Shown here piece by piece: positions 46,761 to 56,421 of a stretch of 64,000 nucleotides of DNA. This stretch comes from UKL13-3 sp943369665 (GTDB taxonomy: Bacteria; Bacteroidota; Bacteroidia; UKL13-3), in assembly GCA_943369665.1 (NCBI GenBank), contig CALRNX020000006.1:124001-188000 (forward strand). The letters are read 5' to 3'. Below the pieces are notes generated by a model. That model saw only the letters and a list, made by a program, of their open reading frames with translations. It ran no database searches and was not told where the DNA came from. Made by a program: the position numbers and the translations under genes. Every line of letters starts with the position of its first letter. The first letter of the stretch is position 1.

Positions 46761-48254
46761 CTAATTCACCTGCAAAAACTCAACCGATGCCTGAATATCA
46801 TCATGCAGCATTCTGTCTTTTTCAACAAATGAAACAACCTTGCGGTAATCTGCCACAAAGGTTTCAACAGTTGTTGAACTTTTTAACGGACGTCTGAATT
46901 CCAATGCTTGTGTTGCGTTTAATAACTCAATTGCCAGAACACGTTCAGTGTTTTTCATTACACGCAAACATTTTGTTGCCGCGTTGGCACCCATACTCAC
47001 ATGGTCTTCCTGTCCGTTGCTGCTTACAATGCTATCCACCGATGCCGGTGTGCACAATTGTTTGCTTTGGCTAACAATAGATGCGGCAGTGTATTGCGGG
47101 ATCATCATACCTGAATTTAACCCGGCATCTTTTGCCAGGAATGGAGGCAATCCCCGTAAACCGGAAATCAATTGGTATGTTCTGCGCTCCGAAATACTTC
47201 CCAACTCAGCCGTTGCAATGGCCAAAAAATCCAATACCAAAGCAAGTGGTTGTCCATGAAAATTACCGCCCGAGAGGATCAGATCATCCTCAACAAAAAC
47301 ATTTGGATTATCCGTAACCGAAACCATTTCGGTTGATACCACAGAAGCAATATACTTAAACGTATCCTTGCTGGCTCCATGTACCTGTGGGATACAACGG
47401 AATGCATAAGGATCCTGAACTTGTACTTTATGTTGTTGAGCAATTTGGCTATCTGCCAATAATGCACGAATCGTGGCAGCAGTTTCAATCTGACCAGCAT
47501 GTGGTCGAACAGCATGCAATTGAGGTGAAAACGGTTCCAACTTGGCATCAAATGCATCAATTGAAATGGCTGCGATTTTATCAGCATGCGATGAAAGTTG
47601 TTGTGCTTTTAACACGCACCAAACAGCATACGATAACATGAATTGGGTTCCGTTTATCAATGCCAATCCTTCTTTTGATTTTAGCTTAACCGGTGAAAGC
47701 TTGTGCTCTTTCAAAACATCTTCCGAATGAACAATGTCAAACTTCGAACTTTGAGCATCAAACTTCCATACTTTTCCTTCTCCAAAAAGCGGTAAACACA
47801 AATGTGCCAAGGGTGCCAAATCGCCCGATGCGCCCAATGAGCCTTGCTCATACACAACAGGCAAAATATCATTATTGAAAAAGTAGATCAACCGTTCAAC
47901 TGTTTCCAATTGCACCCCACTGTTTCCATAACTCAACGATTGTACTTTGAGCAGCAACATCAGTTTTACAATTTCCTGAGGAACAAAATCACCTGTTCCA
48001 CAAGCATGCGAACGCAACAAATTGTATTGCAATAATTCCAATTCGTTAGGTGAGATCTGGGTATTGCACAAAGATCCAAATCCTGTATTGATACCATAAA
48101 AAACAGCATCCTTATCGCTCATCTTCTTATCCAGGTATTCGCGACAAGCAACAATGCGTTGTTTCGCCTCGGCAGAAAGTGTTATGTTTTTCTTTTCACG
48201 AATGATGGAAGAAATATCAGATAAAGTTAAAGTTGAAGTTATCGTAAAATGCAT
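46761..48254 (-). CDS. hutH: Histidine ammonia-lyase
   Basis: Catalyses the first step of histidine degradation, deaminating L-histidine to urocanate. It has 497 residues, normal for the family. The MIO prosthetic group forms from A142-S143-G144 in GSLGASGDLAPLAHL. Tyr in YGINTGFG (residue ~53), the NGTQ motif (ALINGTQFML) and the C-terminal Q-E-D/H region (NGQEDHVSMGANA) are all present. No other hut genes are in the window. It follows hisS on the same strand, 42 nt downstream, so the two may be co-transcribed; that pairs a histidine-consuming enzyme with the histidyl-tRNA synthetase. Confidence 0.96.
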   Translation of the reverse strand: MHFTITSTLTLSDISSIIREKKNITLSAEAKQRIVACREYLDKKMSDKDAVFYGINTGFGSLCNTQISPNELELLQYNLLRSHACGTGDFVPQEIVKLMLLLKVQSLSYGNSGVQLETVERLIYFFNNDILPVVYEQGSLGASGDLAPLAHLCLPLFGEGKVWKFDAQSSKFDIVHSEDVLKEHKLSPVKLKSKEGLALINGTQFMLSYAVWCVLKAQQLSSHADKIAAISIDAFDAKLEPFSPQLHAVRPHAGQIETAATIRALLADSQIAQQHKVQVQDPYAFRCIPQVHGASKDTFKYIASVVSTEMVSVTDNPNVFVEDDLILSGGNFHGQPLALVLDFLAIATAELGSISERRTYQLISGLRGLPPFLAKDAGLNSGMMIPQYTAASIVSQSKQLCTPASVDSIVSSNGQEDHVSMGANAATKCLRVMKNTERVLAIELLNATQALEFRRPLKSSTTVETFVADYRKVVSFVEKDRMLHDDIQASVEFLQVN

Positions 48255-48296
48255 TTTTGAGTTGAGATTTTTAATATAAAACGTTAAAACGTAAAG

Positions 48297-49709
48297 CTAT
48301 TTTATATGGTTGATGATTTCTTCAATGGTTGATACCGGAATTACCTTCCCGTTTATATCTTTTAACATCATTGAATCGTCTTTGATAATAAGTCGGAAAG
48401 GAATTTTTAAGGCATCAGCATAATTCATCGGCTTTTGCATTGGGTTTTCTTTTTCCTTTTTGGATTGGGGCAATTCAGGATACAATTCTGATGCAATTTG
48501 TGTATCCCTTAATTTTTTCAGGATGCTTAATGCACTTGTTTGGGTTGTTTCTTCAAACGCACAGATCAATACTTTTGTGGATGTGGTATTTAAGTCTTCC
48601 GGAAATAATTTCAACTCTTCGATCACATCATAGATACGATCCAAACCAAAACTGATCCCCACACCCGAAACATTGGGCAAACCAAATATACCGGTCAGGT
48701 TATCATAACGCCCACCACCGCCAATGCTTGATTTTATTGTTGTTCGATCATCATACACAACTACTTCCATGATACAACCTGTGTAGTAACCAAGTCCTCT
48801 GGCAAGATTAGTATCAATACTAACTCTACTTAAATCAACTCCTGTTATATTCAGAAATGTACAAACTTGTTTAAGTTCTTCAATACCTTTCTTTCCAATT
48901 TCACTGTTAACAAGAACACTTTGTTCAAGACCTTCTATAATCTTAAGTGTATCTTGATTATCAAAAGCTGTTGCAATACTCCAAAGTACACTTAAGTCGG
49001 CATCAATATTCTTCTCATTAAGCTCCTTCTGAATTCCTTCAACACCAATTTTATCTAATTTGTCAAGTATTACAATAAATTCATTGACGTTATTCTCAAG
49101 CCCCATAATCTCGGCCAACCCAGAAAGAATTTTTCTATTGTTTAGCTTTATTTTAAAATTTATGGTCGTTCCATTCTTCACTAATAACTTACTGAATACT
49201 TCAATATAAATCTGAATCAAATCTGCCTCATTCAGCAAACTATCACTTCCCACCACATCTGCATCACATTGCCAAAATTCGCGGTAACGGCCTCGTTGCG
49301 GCCTGTCGGCACGCCACACAGGCTGCATTTGGTATCGTTTGAACGGAAAGGTGATTTCGTTTTTGTTCATCACAACATAACGTGCAAACGGAACAGTCAA
49401 ATCATAACGCAATCCTTTTTCAGTAACTGTCTTATTAAAATCTCCCTGAGTTAGGATCTCGAATTTTGGATTTCGAACTTGCTCTAATGTATCACCACTA
49501 TTCAAAACCCTAAACAACAATTTATCTCCTTCATCTCCATACTTCCCTTCAAGCGTAGAAAGGTTTTCCATCGTAGGTGTTTCAATAGGCATAAATCCAT
49601 ATTTCTTAAACACGGTTTCAATGGTGTTTAAAATATACTTGCGCTTTTGCACTTCAGCCGGACCGAAATCACGTGTGCCTTTTGGAATAGTTGGTTTTTG
49701 TACTGCCAT
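48297..49709 (-). CDS. hisS: Histidyl-tRNA synthetase
   Basis: Class II aminoacyl-tRNA synthetase charging tRNA-His; 470 residues. Motif 1-like KRKYILNTIETVFKKYGF, motif 2 FKRYQMQPVWRADRPQRGRYREFWQCDADV (residues ~115-145), the histidine-specific loop LARGLGYYTGCIMEV, GGGGRYDNLTGIFG, and motif 3 GVGISFGLDRIYDVIEEL. The C-terminal anticodon-binding domain (TKVLICAFEETTQTSALSILKKLR) has a short insertion. A weak promoter-like element (ATTG-N20-TATTTTCG) is at 49723-49754. It is followed by hutH. Confidence 0.96.
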   Translation of the reverse strand: MAVQKPTIPKGTRDFGPAEVQKRKYILNTIETVFKKYGFMPIETPTMENLSTLEGKYGDEGDKLLFRVLNSGDTLEQVRNPKFEILTQGDFNKTVTEKGLRYDLTVPFARYVVMNKNEITFPFKRYQMQPVWRADRPQRGRYREFWQCDADVVGSDSLLNEADLIQIYIEVFSKLLVKNGTTINFKIKLNNRKILSGLAEIMGLENNVNEFIVILDKLDKIGVEGIQKELNEKNIDADLSVLWSIATAFDNQDTLKIIEGLEQSVLVNSEIGKKGIEELKQVCTFLNITGVDLSRVSIDTNLARGLGYYTGCIMEVVVYDDRTTIKSSIGGGGRYDNLTGIFGLPNVSGVGISFGLDRIYDVIEELKLFPEDLNTTSTKVLICAFEETTQTSALSILKKLRDTQIASELYPELPQSKKEKENPMQKPMNYADALKIPFRLIIKDDSMMLKDINGKVIPVSTIEEIINHIK

Positions 49710-49722
49710 AATTTTGAGGTGT

Positions 49723-49754
49723 CGAAAATACTTCTAAAATGTTCTCTATGCAAT
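49723..49754 (-). promoter_or_regulatory. Possible hisS promoter
   Basis: On the minus strand, ATTG (49751-49754) lies 20 nt before TATTTTCG (49723-49730), one mismatch from TAnnTTTG. It is 14 nt upstream of the ATG. The same octamer, TATTTTCG, also occurs upstream of purH (52170-52177). Confidence 0.35.
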
Positions 49755-49797
49755 GGGTTTAATTGGAATTGAAAAATGATATTTATATCTTTAGAAA

Positions 49798-50643
49798 ATG
49801 AAACTACTATTTATACCCCTTCTCTTATTCAATGCCCTATACGCTCAAGATCTCATTTATTTAAAAAAGCAAACAACCCCTGTTAATGCAAAGGTGATTG
49901 AAATCAATCACATCGAAATCAAATACAAATTGCCTTCCGACAGCTTTCCAATTATGTCTTTCCTAAGAATAGAAGTACAGAAAATTGAACTTTCAAATGG
50001 AGTTGTTTTAGAAATTGAAAAGGACGAAGATCTTGATGAGAATAAATGGGTAGGTGCTGTCAAATTTGGCCTTTTTTCACCAGCCTTCGACCACATAAAC
50101 TTTAGTTATGAAGGATACACCGACAAAAATAAATCTTGGGAAATAACGGCTGGATGGATAGGGAACGGTCGACAAATAAATGAGAATGAAAAGCCAAGGG
50201 GTAGCTACCTCAAGTTGGGTTACAAATGGATTGCATCAAAAAAAATAAACCCCATTGTTCAACCCAAAAAACTACTTGGTGGATTTTATGTAAAACCTGA
50301 ATTATCTGTTGGTCAGTACACCATTTATTATGATGATAAGTATGTTGGAGTTTATCACCCGGGAAGTACTTATTATAATGGATATTACACGTATTCTTAT
50401 GTTCCCGTTGATGCTAAAAAAATTACTTTTGCCACAGCGATGATTAATTTCGGATACCAAGCGGTATCTGTTGGCGGGCTAACAATTGATGTAAATGCCG
50501 GCTTTGGTTACTACGCATATTCTGAAGGTGAAGTAGAGGATTTCAATTATGCCTTCATTCCATTATGGGAAGGTGAAATACCATTGGCTATAAACTTTGG
50601 TGTAAAAGTGGGTTATACTTTTTGCAAGGAGAAACGGTTTTAA
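49798..50643 (+). CDS. Putative outer-membrane beta-barrel protein, unknown function
   Basis: A 281-residue exported protein with signal peptide MKLLFIPLLLFNALYAQ. A short N-terminal module (DLIYLKKQTTPVNAKVIEINHIEIKYK), often seen in Bacteroidota proteins before barrels, is followed by ~190 residues of alternating strands rich in Tyr/Gly (STYYNGYYTYSYVPV). The end is VGYTFCKEKRF, so the terminal strand is followed by extra basic residues. I do not recognise a named family. It is a single gene, head-to-head with hisS and tail-to-tail with the serine hydrolase gene. Confidence 0.7.
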   Translation: MKLLFIPLLLFNALYAQDLIYLKKQTTPVNAKVIEINHIEIKYKLPSDSFPIMSFLRIEVQKIELSNGVVLEIEKDEDLDENKWVGAVKFGLFSPAFDHINFSYEGYTDKNKSWEITAGWIGNGRQINENEKPRGSYLKLGYKWIASKKINPIVQPKKLLGGFYVKPELSVGQYTIYYDDKYVGVYHPGSTYYNGYYTYSYVPVDAKKITFATAMINFGYQAVSVGGLTIDVNAGFGYYAYSEGEVEDFNYAFIPLWEGEIPLAINFGVKVGYTFCKEKRF

Positions 50644-50674
50644 CTTGCCAGATAATTTTTGCTATTCTTTAAAT

Positions 50675-51835
50675 TTATTGCATCGCGAAGGCACAGTCCA
50701 GATAGGTAAACACATCAATCGGCATATCGTCAACCTTTACTGAGTCGCGTTTGTGGCCCAAACGCACCACGATCATGTTTAAATCGGGAATAGCAAAAAC
50801 ATATTGTCCGCGAATACCCCGCATGTAAAAAATAGCATGATTTTGATACTTCATCATCCACCATTGGTAGCCATACTTATCGATCTTTTTGCCATCATCG
50901 GCATCCATTACATCGGCCGGTGTCAGAGATTCTTTCACATATTGAGAGTCCACAATTTGTTGACCATTCCAGTTTCCACATTGCATGTACAATTTTGGCA
51001 AACGGGCATAATCACGAGCTGTTGTGTAAAAGCAACAACTTACTTTCTCCATCCCTTTTTCATCCGTACTCCAAAATGCCTTTTCTTCCGCACCAATAGG
51101 CTTCCATAGTTTTTCGGCTGCATATTCGGCAACGTTCTTCCCTGTAACTTTCTTTAAAATAATACCCAGCAATTGCGAATCGCCTCCTTTGTAATACCAT
51201 GTTTTTCCGGGTGCTTCTTTAGTTTGCACATCCAGGGTAAGCGCATTTACATCAGAACCATAGTAAGCTTCGGCCGGCCATGCAAAAGGACTTCCATAAC
51301 CTTCAACATAATCCAGGCCACTGCTCATGGTGAGCAGGTGTTTGATGGTGATTTGGGCTTTCTCTCCTTGGGCAAATTCAGGAATATAATGCCCAACGGG
51401 TTCGTCAAGACTCTTGATAAGCCCATCCTTTAAAGCAATTCCGATTAAAATTGCATTGATACTTTTTGCCATCGAAAAGGAATTGACAACCGAATGTTCA
51501 TCGTACCCTTCCCAATACTGCTCATGCAATAAGCTGTCATCTTTTACCACCAAAAATCCAACCGTTTGATAGCCGATGAATTTACCGATTATACTATCCG
51601 CAATTTGTTGTTGATTGTATCGAACGGAAACAGGCCATGGCTGCGGCTTACCATTGCCAACTTCGTGATATGGAAACAACGTTAATTCGTCAATATCAGG
51701 ACCGGTTTTCCCACTTAAAAGTGTCATGTAAACCACTTTGTTTACAAACCATTTCCCGGTAACCAACAAACCTATTTCGGCCAGCAAAACGATGCTAACC
51801 AATACAATGACAATCCATTTGAGTATTTTTTTCAT
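50675..51835 (-). CDS. Serine hydrolase of the class C beta-lactamase family
   Basis: A 386-residue membrane-anchored or exported hydrolase. I chose the ATG at 51835: it starts a basic leader plus hydrophobic helix (MKKILKWIVIVLVSIVLLAEIGLL), and a purine-rich AGGAG lies 3 nt upstream (51839-51843), which is rare in this window. The SxxK motif is S121-M-A-K124. The Tyr motif appears as W-Y-Y-K-G-G, and the last motif near IRGQYVF is not a clear KTG. Such proteins include esterases, DD-peptidases and 6-aminohexanoate hydrolases as well as beta-lactamases; substrate unknown. Confidence 0.85.
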   Translation of the reverse strand: MKKILKWIVIVLVSIVLLAEIGLLVTGKWFVNKVVYMTLLSGKTGPDIDELTLFPYHEVGNGKPQPWPVSVRYNQQQIADSIIGKFIGYQTVGFLVVKDDSLLHEQYWEGYDEHSVVNSFSMAKSINAILIGIALKDGLIKSLDEPVGHYIPEFAQGEKAQITIKHLLTMSSGLDYVEGYGSPFAWPAEAYYGSDVNALTLDVQTKEAPGKTWYYKGGDSQLLGIILKKVTGKNVAEYAAEKLWKPIGAEEKAFWSTDEKGMEKVSCCFYTTARDYARLPKLYMQCGNWNGQQIVDSQYVKESLTPADVMDADDGKKIDKYGYQWWMMKYQNHAIFYMRGIRGQYVFAIPDLNMIVVRLGHKRDSVKVDDMPIDVFTYLDCAFAMQ

Positions 51836-51856
51836 AAGCTCCTTTTTAGTCTTTTG

Positions 51857-51985
51857 ATGTTTTGTTGCCACAGATTACATCTTATTGTCGCATGTTTTGT
51901 TGCCACAGATTAGCACAGAATCAGTGTCAAGGAATCAGAGAAAATTTTCACTAAGACAGCATTAAATAAGATCTGTGCTAACCTC
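51857..51985. repeat. Degenerate intergenic palindromic repeat (copy 2) with a direct repeat
   Basis: A 21-bp direct repeat ATGTTTTGTTGCCACAGATTA occurs at 51857-51877 and 51892-51912 (35-bp period). TTAGCACAGA (51910-51919) pairs with TCTGTGCTAA (51972-51981) as a perfect 10-bp inverted repeat around a 52-nt loop. The sequence matches the same family as the element at 46682-46747. The first direct repeat lies just upstream of the serine hydrolase start. Confidence 0.6.
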
Positions 51986-52203
51986 TGACATTTTCCCAAA
52001 AGACTATAAACAATTGTAATCCGCGGCCAATCCCTTATTTCGTATAGCAACTTAGTATAATTTTCAGGCAGTTACAACATTTATTACGAGGCCAGTTTTA
52101 CGCTAACTGTGCCCTATAAAAATCATAAAAATTCCGAGTGTCCAATTCTTAAATGCCAAATACTTAGATTATTTTCGCGCCACTTTAAAAAATCTCCCAC
52201 AAC
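51986..52203. other. Gene-free stretch upstream of purH
   Basis: With the repeat before it, this forms a 368-nt gap between the serine hydrolase and purH starts. No open frame with coding character, tRNA or strong hairpin is visible. A possible -7 element TATTTTCG lies at 52170-52177, 27 nt before the purH ATG; no good -33 element accompanies it. The PurR/purine-riboswitch type structure was looked for and not seen. Confidence 0.4.
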
Positions 52204-53727
52204 ATGCAACAACCTAAAAAAATAGCTAACGCCCTTATTTCAGTGTTTTACAAAGACGGTTTGGAACCTTTAGCCAAAGCGTTAAATCAACTTGGTGTAA
52301 ACATTTATTCGACAGGTGGAACGCAGGAATTTATCGAAAAATTGGGCATCAAGGTGAATGCCGTTGAGGATTTAACAGGTTATCCAAGCATTTTAGGAGG
52401 TCGTGTAAAAACCTTACACCCTAAAGTGTTCGGTGGAATTTTAGCCAGACGAGCAAACGAACAGGACCAAAAAGAAGTAACAGAATTTGACATTCCATTT
52501 TTCGATTTAGTAGTGGTGGATTTATACCCTTTTGAAGAAACCGTCAAATCGACTTCAGAAGAAGCTAAAATTATTGAGAAAATTGATATTGGGGGTGTTT
52601 CATTGATCCGTGCAGCCGCCAAAAACTTTAATGATACAGTCATCGTTTGCGACAAAAATGATTGCCCAACGCTTGCCGAAACATTATTACGACAAGAAGG
52701 TCAAACGTCAATTGAACAACGCAGACGTTTTGCTACCAAAGCATTCCATGTTACTTCACATTATGATGGAATGATCTTCCTTTATTTTGATAAAGAAACC
52801 ACAACAGCATTTAAAGCAAGTGTTGAACCGGCCAAAGTATTGCGCTATGGTGAAAACCCGCATCAAAAGGGAGTATTCTACGGCAATCTGGATCAATTGT
52901 TTACCCAAAAACATGGCAAAGAATTATCGTATAATAACTTATTGGATATTGATGCAGCGTTAAACCTAATTGGTGATTTTAGCGAACCAACAGTGGCGAT
53001 CATCAAACATAACAATCCTTGTGGTGTTGCATCGCGCAGTACCATTTTGGAAGCATGGAAAGATGCTTTAGCAGGGGACCCCGTTTCGGCTTTTGGTGGT
53101 GTGATCGTATCCAACAAGCCTATTAATGAAGCAACGGCAACCGAGATCGACAAAATTTTCATGGAAGTACTGATCGCTCCCGGTTATGAGGGCAACGCTT
53201 TGCAAATTTTACAATCGAAGAAAAACCGCGTGTTGTTGCAATTAAATGGTAACTTACCAGGTGGAAAACAATACCGCAGCATTTTGAACGGTGTCGTGGA
53301 ACAAGATAAAAATGAAGTGGTGTTAACGAAAGAAAATTTAACCTTGGTTACAACAACTGCAGCCAACGACACAACATTGAATGATATGTTGTTTGCAGAT
53401 AAAATCGTAAAACATACAAAATCGAATACCATTGTTTTGGCTAAAAACGGAATGCTTTTGGGCATCGGGTGTGGCCAAACCTCACGTGTGGATGCATTGA
53501 AACAAGCCATTGCAAAATCCCAGGCATTTGAGTTTGACCTTACTGGAGCGGTGATGAGCAGTGATGCCTTTTTCCCTTTCCCCGATTGCGTGGAGATCGC
53601 TGATCAGGCAGGCATCAAGAGTGTTATTCAACCGGGTGGCTCGATTAAGGATGATGCCAGCATTACTTACTGCAACAACCACGGAATAGCAATGTACTTT
53701 TCGGGAACACGCCATTTCAAACACTAA
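52204..53727 (+). CDS. purH: Bifunctional AICAR formyltransferase / IMP cyclohydrolase
   Basis: Carries out the last two steps of de novo purine synthesis. It has 507 residues. The N-terminal ~190 residues are the IMP cyclohydrolase domain (MGS-like fold: ALISVFYKDGLEPLAKALNQLG, YSTGGTQEFIEKLG, GRVKTLHPKVFGGIL). The C-terminal part is the AICAR transformylase, with LRYGENPHQKG, IKHNNPCGVASR (catalytic Lys-His) and ending with GIAMYFSGTRHFKH. It stands alone, followed by a 231-nt spacer before the mre operon. Confidence 0.97.
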   Translation: MQQPKKIANALISVFYKDGLEPLAKALNQLGVNIYSTGGTQEFIEKLGIKVNAVEDLTGYPSILGGRVKTLHPKVFGGILARRANEQDQKEVTEFDIPFFDLVVVDLYPFEETVKSTSEEAKIIEKIDIGGVSLIRAAAKNFNDTVIVCDKNDCPTLAETLLRQEGQTSIEQRRRFATKAFHVTSHYDGMIFLYFDKETTTAFKASVEPAKVLRYGENPHQKGVFYGNLDQLFTQKHGKELSYNNLLDIDAALNLIGDFSEPTVAIIKHNNPCGVASRSTILEAWKDALAGDPVSAFGGVIVSNKPINEATATEIDKIFMEVLIAPGYEGNALQILQSKKNRVLLQLNGNLPGGKQYRSILNGVVEQDKNEVVLTKENLTLVTTTAANDTTLNDMLFADKIVKHTKSNTIVLAKNGMLLGIGCGQTSRVDALKQAIAKSQAFEFDLTGAVMSSDAFFPFPDCVEIADQAGIKSVIQPGGSIKDDASITYCNNHGIAMYFSGTRHFKH

Positions 53728-53958
53728 AACCCAGTAGTTAGGGATCAGCAGACAGGGATTAGTTTTTTGCTTGTTAAATTTAGTTCATTCGAAAAAATTA
53801 AGGATTGACATTTTTGCCCACGGTCTACTTTCCTTTTGACGACTCTTTACCTACTTATTATGCTATCCACAATTCGCGAAAAAAAGCACAACGGATATTT
53901 GAATATTTATACTATAATTTGCAGGTAGTAATTAACCTTATAACGAGAAACACAAAAA

Positions 53959-54981
53959 ATGGGAATGTTTAGTTTCCTCACGCAGGATTTAGCCATCGAT
54001 TTAGGAACAGCCAACACGCTGATCATACATAAGGATCAGGTAGTTGTGGATGAACCATCCATAATTGCCATTAACCGTAGAACCGGAAACGTGATTGCCG
54101 TTGGTAGCCAGGCGCAACAAATGCATGGCAAGGCTCACGAAGACATTAAGACCATTCGCCCCTTGAAAGATGGAGTAATTGCCGATTTTAATGCTGCCGA
54201 ACATATGATCCGTGGAATGATCGCCATGATTCAGCAAGGTAGCAAGTTGATAAAGCCGCAACAACGAATGGTTATTTGTATTCCCTCGGGAATTACTGAA
54301 GTTGAAAAACGTGCGGTAAAGGATAGCGCAGAACGTGCGGGTGCAAAAGAAGTGTATCTGATCCACGAACCTATGGCTGCAGCAATTGGTATTGGTATCG
54401 ATGTTTTCGAGCCAATGGGTAACATGATCATTGATATCGGAGGTGGCACTACAGAAATTGCCGTTATTGCCCTTGCAGGTATTGTATGCGACCAATCTAT
54501 CCGTGTAGCGGGTGATGAATTTACAGAAGATATTTTGGATTATATGCGCAGGCAACATAACCTGCTTGTTGGTGAACGAACTGCCGAAAGAATTAAGATT
54601 GAAGTGGGGGCTGCACAAACGGAATTGGAAAATCCGCCACCTGATTTTGCTGTGAATGGTAGAGATTTGATGACAGGTATTCCAAAACAAATTACCGTTA
54701 CCTATAGTGAAATTGCAGCCGCATTAGACAAATCCATTTCAAAAATAGAAGAAGCTGTATTGCGTGCGTTGGAGTTAACACCACCTGAATTATCGGCTGA
54801 TATTTACTCTACCGGTTTGTATTTAACCGGAGGTGGTGCATTGCTTCGCGGATTGGACAAACGTATTTCGCAAAAAACAAAACTACCTGTGCATGTTGCC
54901 GATGATCCGCTAAGAGCGGTAGTTCGCGGTACAGGGATGGCGTTAAAAAACCTCAAGAACTTTAAATTCTTAATGACTTAA
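53959..54981 (+). CDS. mreB: Rod shape-determining protein MreB
   Basis: Bacterial actin homologue forming membrane-bound filaments that guide lateral wall synthesis. It has 340 residues, typical length. Motifs: an N-terminal amphipathic start (MGMFSFLTQ), phosphate 1 LAIDLGTANTLI, the phosphate-2/connector region GNMIIDIGGGTTEIAVIAL, the adenosine motif LTGGGALLRGLDKRI, and VADDPLRAVVRGTG near the end. It is first in an operon with mreC, mreD, mrdA and rodA. In the 231-nt upstream spacer no convincing TAnnTTTG promoter is seen; a TTGACA at 53805-53810 is unaccompanied by a matching -10. Confidence 0.97.
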   Translation: MGMFSFLTQDLAIDLGTANTLIIHKDQVVVDEPSIIAINRRTGNVIAVGSQAQQMHGKAHEDIKTIRPLKDGVIADFNAAEHMIRGMIAMIQQGSKLIKPQQRMVICIPSGITEVEKRAVKDSAERAGAKEVYLIHEPMAAAIGIGIDVFEPMGNMIIDIGGGTTEIAVIALAGIVCDQSIRVAGDEFTEDILDYMRRQHNLLVGERTAERIKIEVGAAQTELENPPPDFAVNGRDLMTGIPKQITVTYSEIAAALDKSISKIEEAVLRALELTPPELSADIYSTGLYLTGGGALLRGLDKRISQKTKLPVHVADDPLRAVVRGTGMALKNLKNFKFLMT

Positions 54982-55069
54982 GAAAAGTAAGAAATCCGAA
55001 TCTCGAAATTCGTCCCCGCAGAAATTGCAGGATCGAATTTCGGATTTAATTATTCGAATTTATACGCTG

Positions 55070-55903
55070 ATGCGCAACCTCATATTCTTTATTTATAAGT
55101 ACTATGTGTTCTTCCTTTTTTTTGTATTGGAAGTATTTGCGTTTGTGGTTATATACCGGTTTAACAACTACCAAAAGGCAAGCTTTGTCAATTACACTAC
55201 TGGTGTTACAGCCTCCTACTACACAGCAGTGAGCAACACCACAGAGTATTTTAATTTAAGAAGTATCAACGATAGTTTGCAAATAGAAAATGCGCGTTTG
55301 CATTCGCAACTCATCACTTCTTATTACAAAAACAGCTTCAATCCCACACTTGTAAACGATACAGTTTACAAACAACAATACGAGTATATTCCGGCACAGG
55401 TTGTGAGTAATTCGGTTACCAAACGCAATAATTATATTACCCTAAACAGGGGTAAATTGCATGGTATTGAACCCGAAATGGGTGTCATCAGTGACAATGG
55501 AATTGTTGGAATTGTGATGAATGTTTCCGACCATTACTGCACGGTACTTTCCCTGCTCAACAATAATTGTAAGATCAGTGCAAAGGTTGAAAAAAACGGG
55601 GCATTTGGATCGTTGGTATGGGAAGGTGATGATCCGCGTTATGCAGCATTAAAGGATGTAAACAAACATGTTCCTTTAATGACCAACGATAAAATTATTA
55701 CGAGTAATTTCTCTACGATTTTTCCTGAGGGCATTCCCATTGGAAAGATATATGCACACACACTTGATGCGGGAGATAATTTCCATACTATTAAAGTTGA
55801 ATTGAATACTGATTTTTCAACTGTATCTACAGTGTATGTAATTCGCAATTTACTGAAACAGGAACAACAAGAATTAGAAAGTACCATTAATCCAGCCAAG
55901 TGA
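55070..55903 (+). CDS. mreC: Rod shape-determining protein MreC
   Basis: Elongasome scaffold in the periplasm, anchored by one N-terminal helix (FIYKYYVFFLFFVLEVFAFVVIY). It is 278 residues from the ATG at 55070; a TTG 45 nt upstream is in frame, but MRNLIFF is the usual start. A coiled-coil part (YFNLRSINDSLQIENARLHSQL, ~residues 60-90) is followed by the beta-rich core with NYITLNRGKLHGIEPEMGVISDNGIVG. It lies 88 nt after mreB and overlaps mreD by 4 bp (GTGA). Confidence 0.94.
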   Translation: MRNLIFFIYKYYVFFLFFVLEVFAFVVIYRFNNYQKASFVNYTTGVTASYYTAVSNTTEYFNLRSINDSLQIENARLHSQLITSYYKNSFNPTLVNDTVYKQQYEYIPAQVVSNSVTKRNNYITLNRGKLHGIEPEMGVISDNGIVGIVMNVSDHYCTVLSLLNNNCKISAKVEKNGAFGSLVWEGDDPRYAALKDVNKHVPLMTNDKIITSNFSTIFPEGIPIGKIYAHTLDAGDNFHTIKVELNTDFSTVSTVYVIRNLLKQEQQELESTINPAK

Positions 55904-56421
55904 TTTTAAATATAGCAACATATCTGTTACGGTTTATTGGCATTGTTTTGCTGCAGCTATTGGTTATCAATAATATTGAGCTCAGCAGCTATATCAATCC
56001 ATATGTTTATGTATCGTTTATCTTGTTGTTACCCATTAATACCAAACCCTGGCATGTGGTGGTCATCTCTTTTCTAACTGGTGCTGTTATTGATGCTTTC
56101 TCGAGTACTCCCGGTTTGCATATTGCAGCTTGTAATTTTATGGGATTCATGCGGATTCATTATTTACGTGCTACGACCACCAAAGAAGATATGGGCGGCC
56201 CGGTAATTCCATCGCTTTCACAAAAAGGGATTGTATGGTTCACCGTTTATGGATTTGTGATGATTTTCATGCATCACTTATTGCTTTTCTTCCTGGAGAT
56301 ATACGGCTTTCAGGAATTTTTTGCTACACTGTCTCGTGTAGTGCTCAGCACGTTGGTAACATTGTTACTTATTATCGTAGGGCAATTATTATTTTTCAGA
56401 ACGAAAAAAGATAATGGATAG
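55900..56421 (+). CDS. mreD: Rod shape-determining membrane protein MreD
   Basis: A 173-residue polytopic inner-membrane protein with about five hydrophobic helices, of the MreD family by position, size and character (YVSFILLLPINTKPWHVVVISFLTGAVIDAFSSTPGLH). The GTG start overlaps the mreC stop as GTGA, indicating translational coupling. Its end overlaps the mrdA start by 8 bp. MreD sequences are weakly conserved, so the operon context carries much of the weight. Confidence 0.88.
   Translation: MILNIATYLLRFIGIVLLQLLVINNIELSSYINPYVYVSFILLLPINTKPWHVVVISFLTGAVIDAFSSTPGLHIAACNFMGFMRIHYLRATTTKEDMGGPVIPSLSQKGIVWFTVYGFVMIFMHHLLLFFLEIYGFQEFFATLSRVVLSTLVTLLLIIVGQLLFFRTKKDNG

Noticed and set aside
53805..53830. 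Sigma70-like TTGACA at 53805-53810 upstream of mreB
   Set aside because: There is no matching -10 at a suitable distance, and Bacteroidota promoters use a different pattern.
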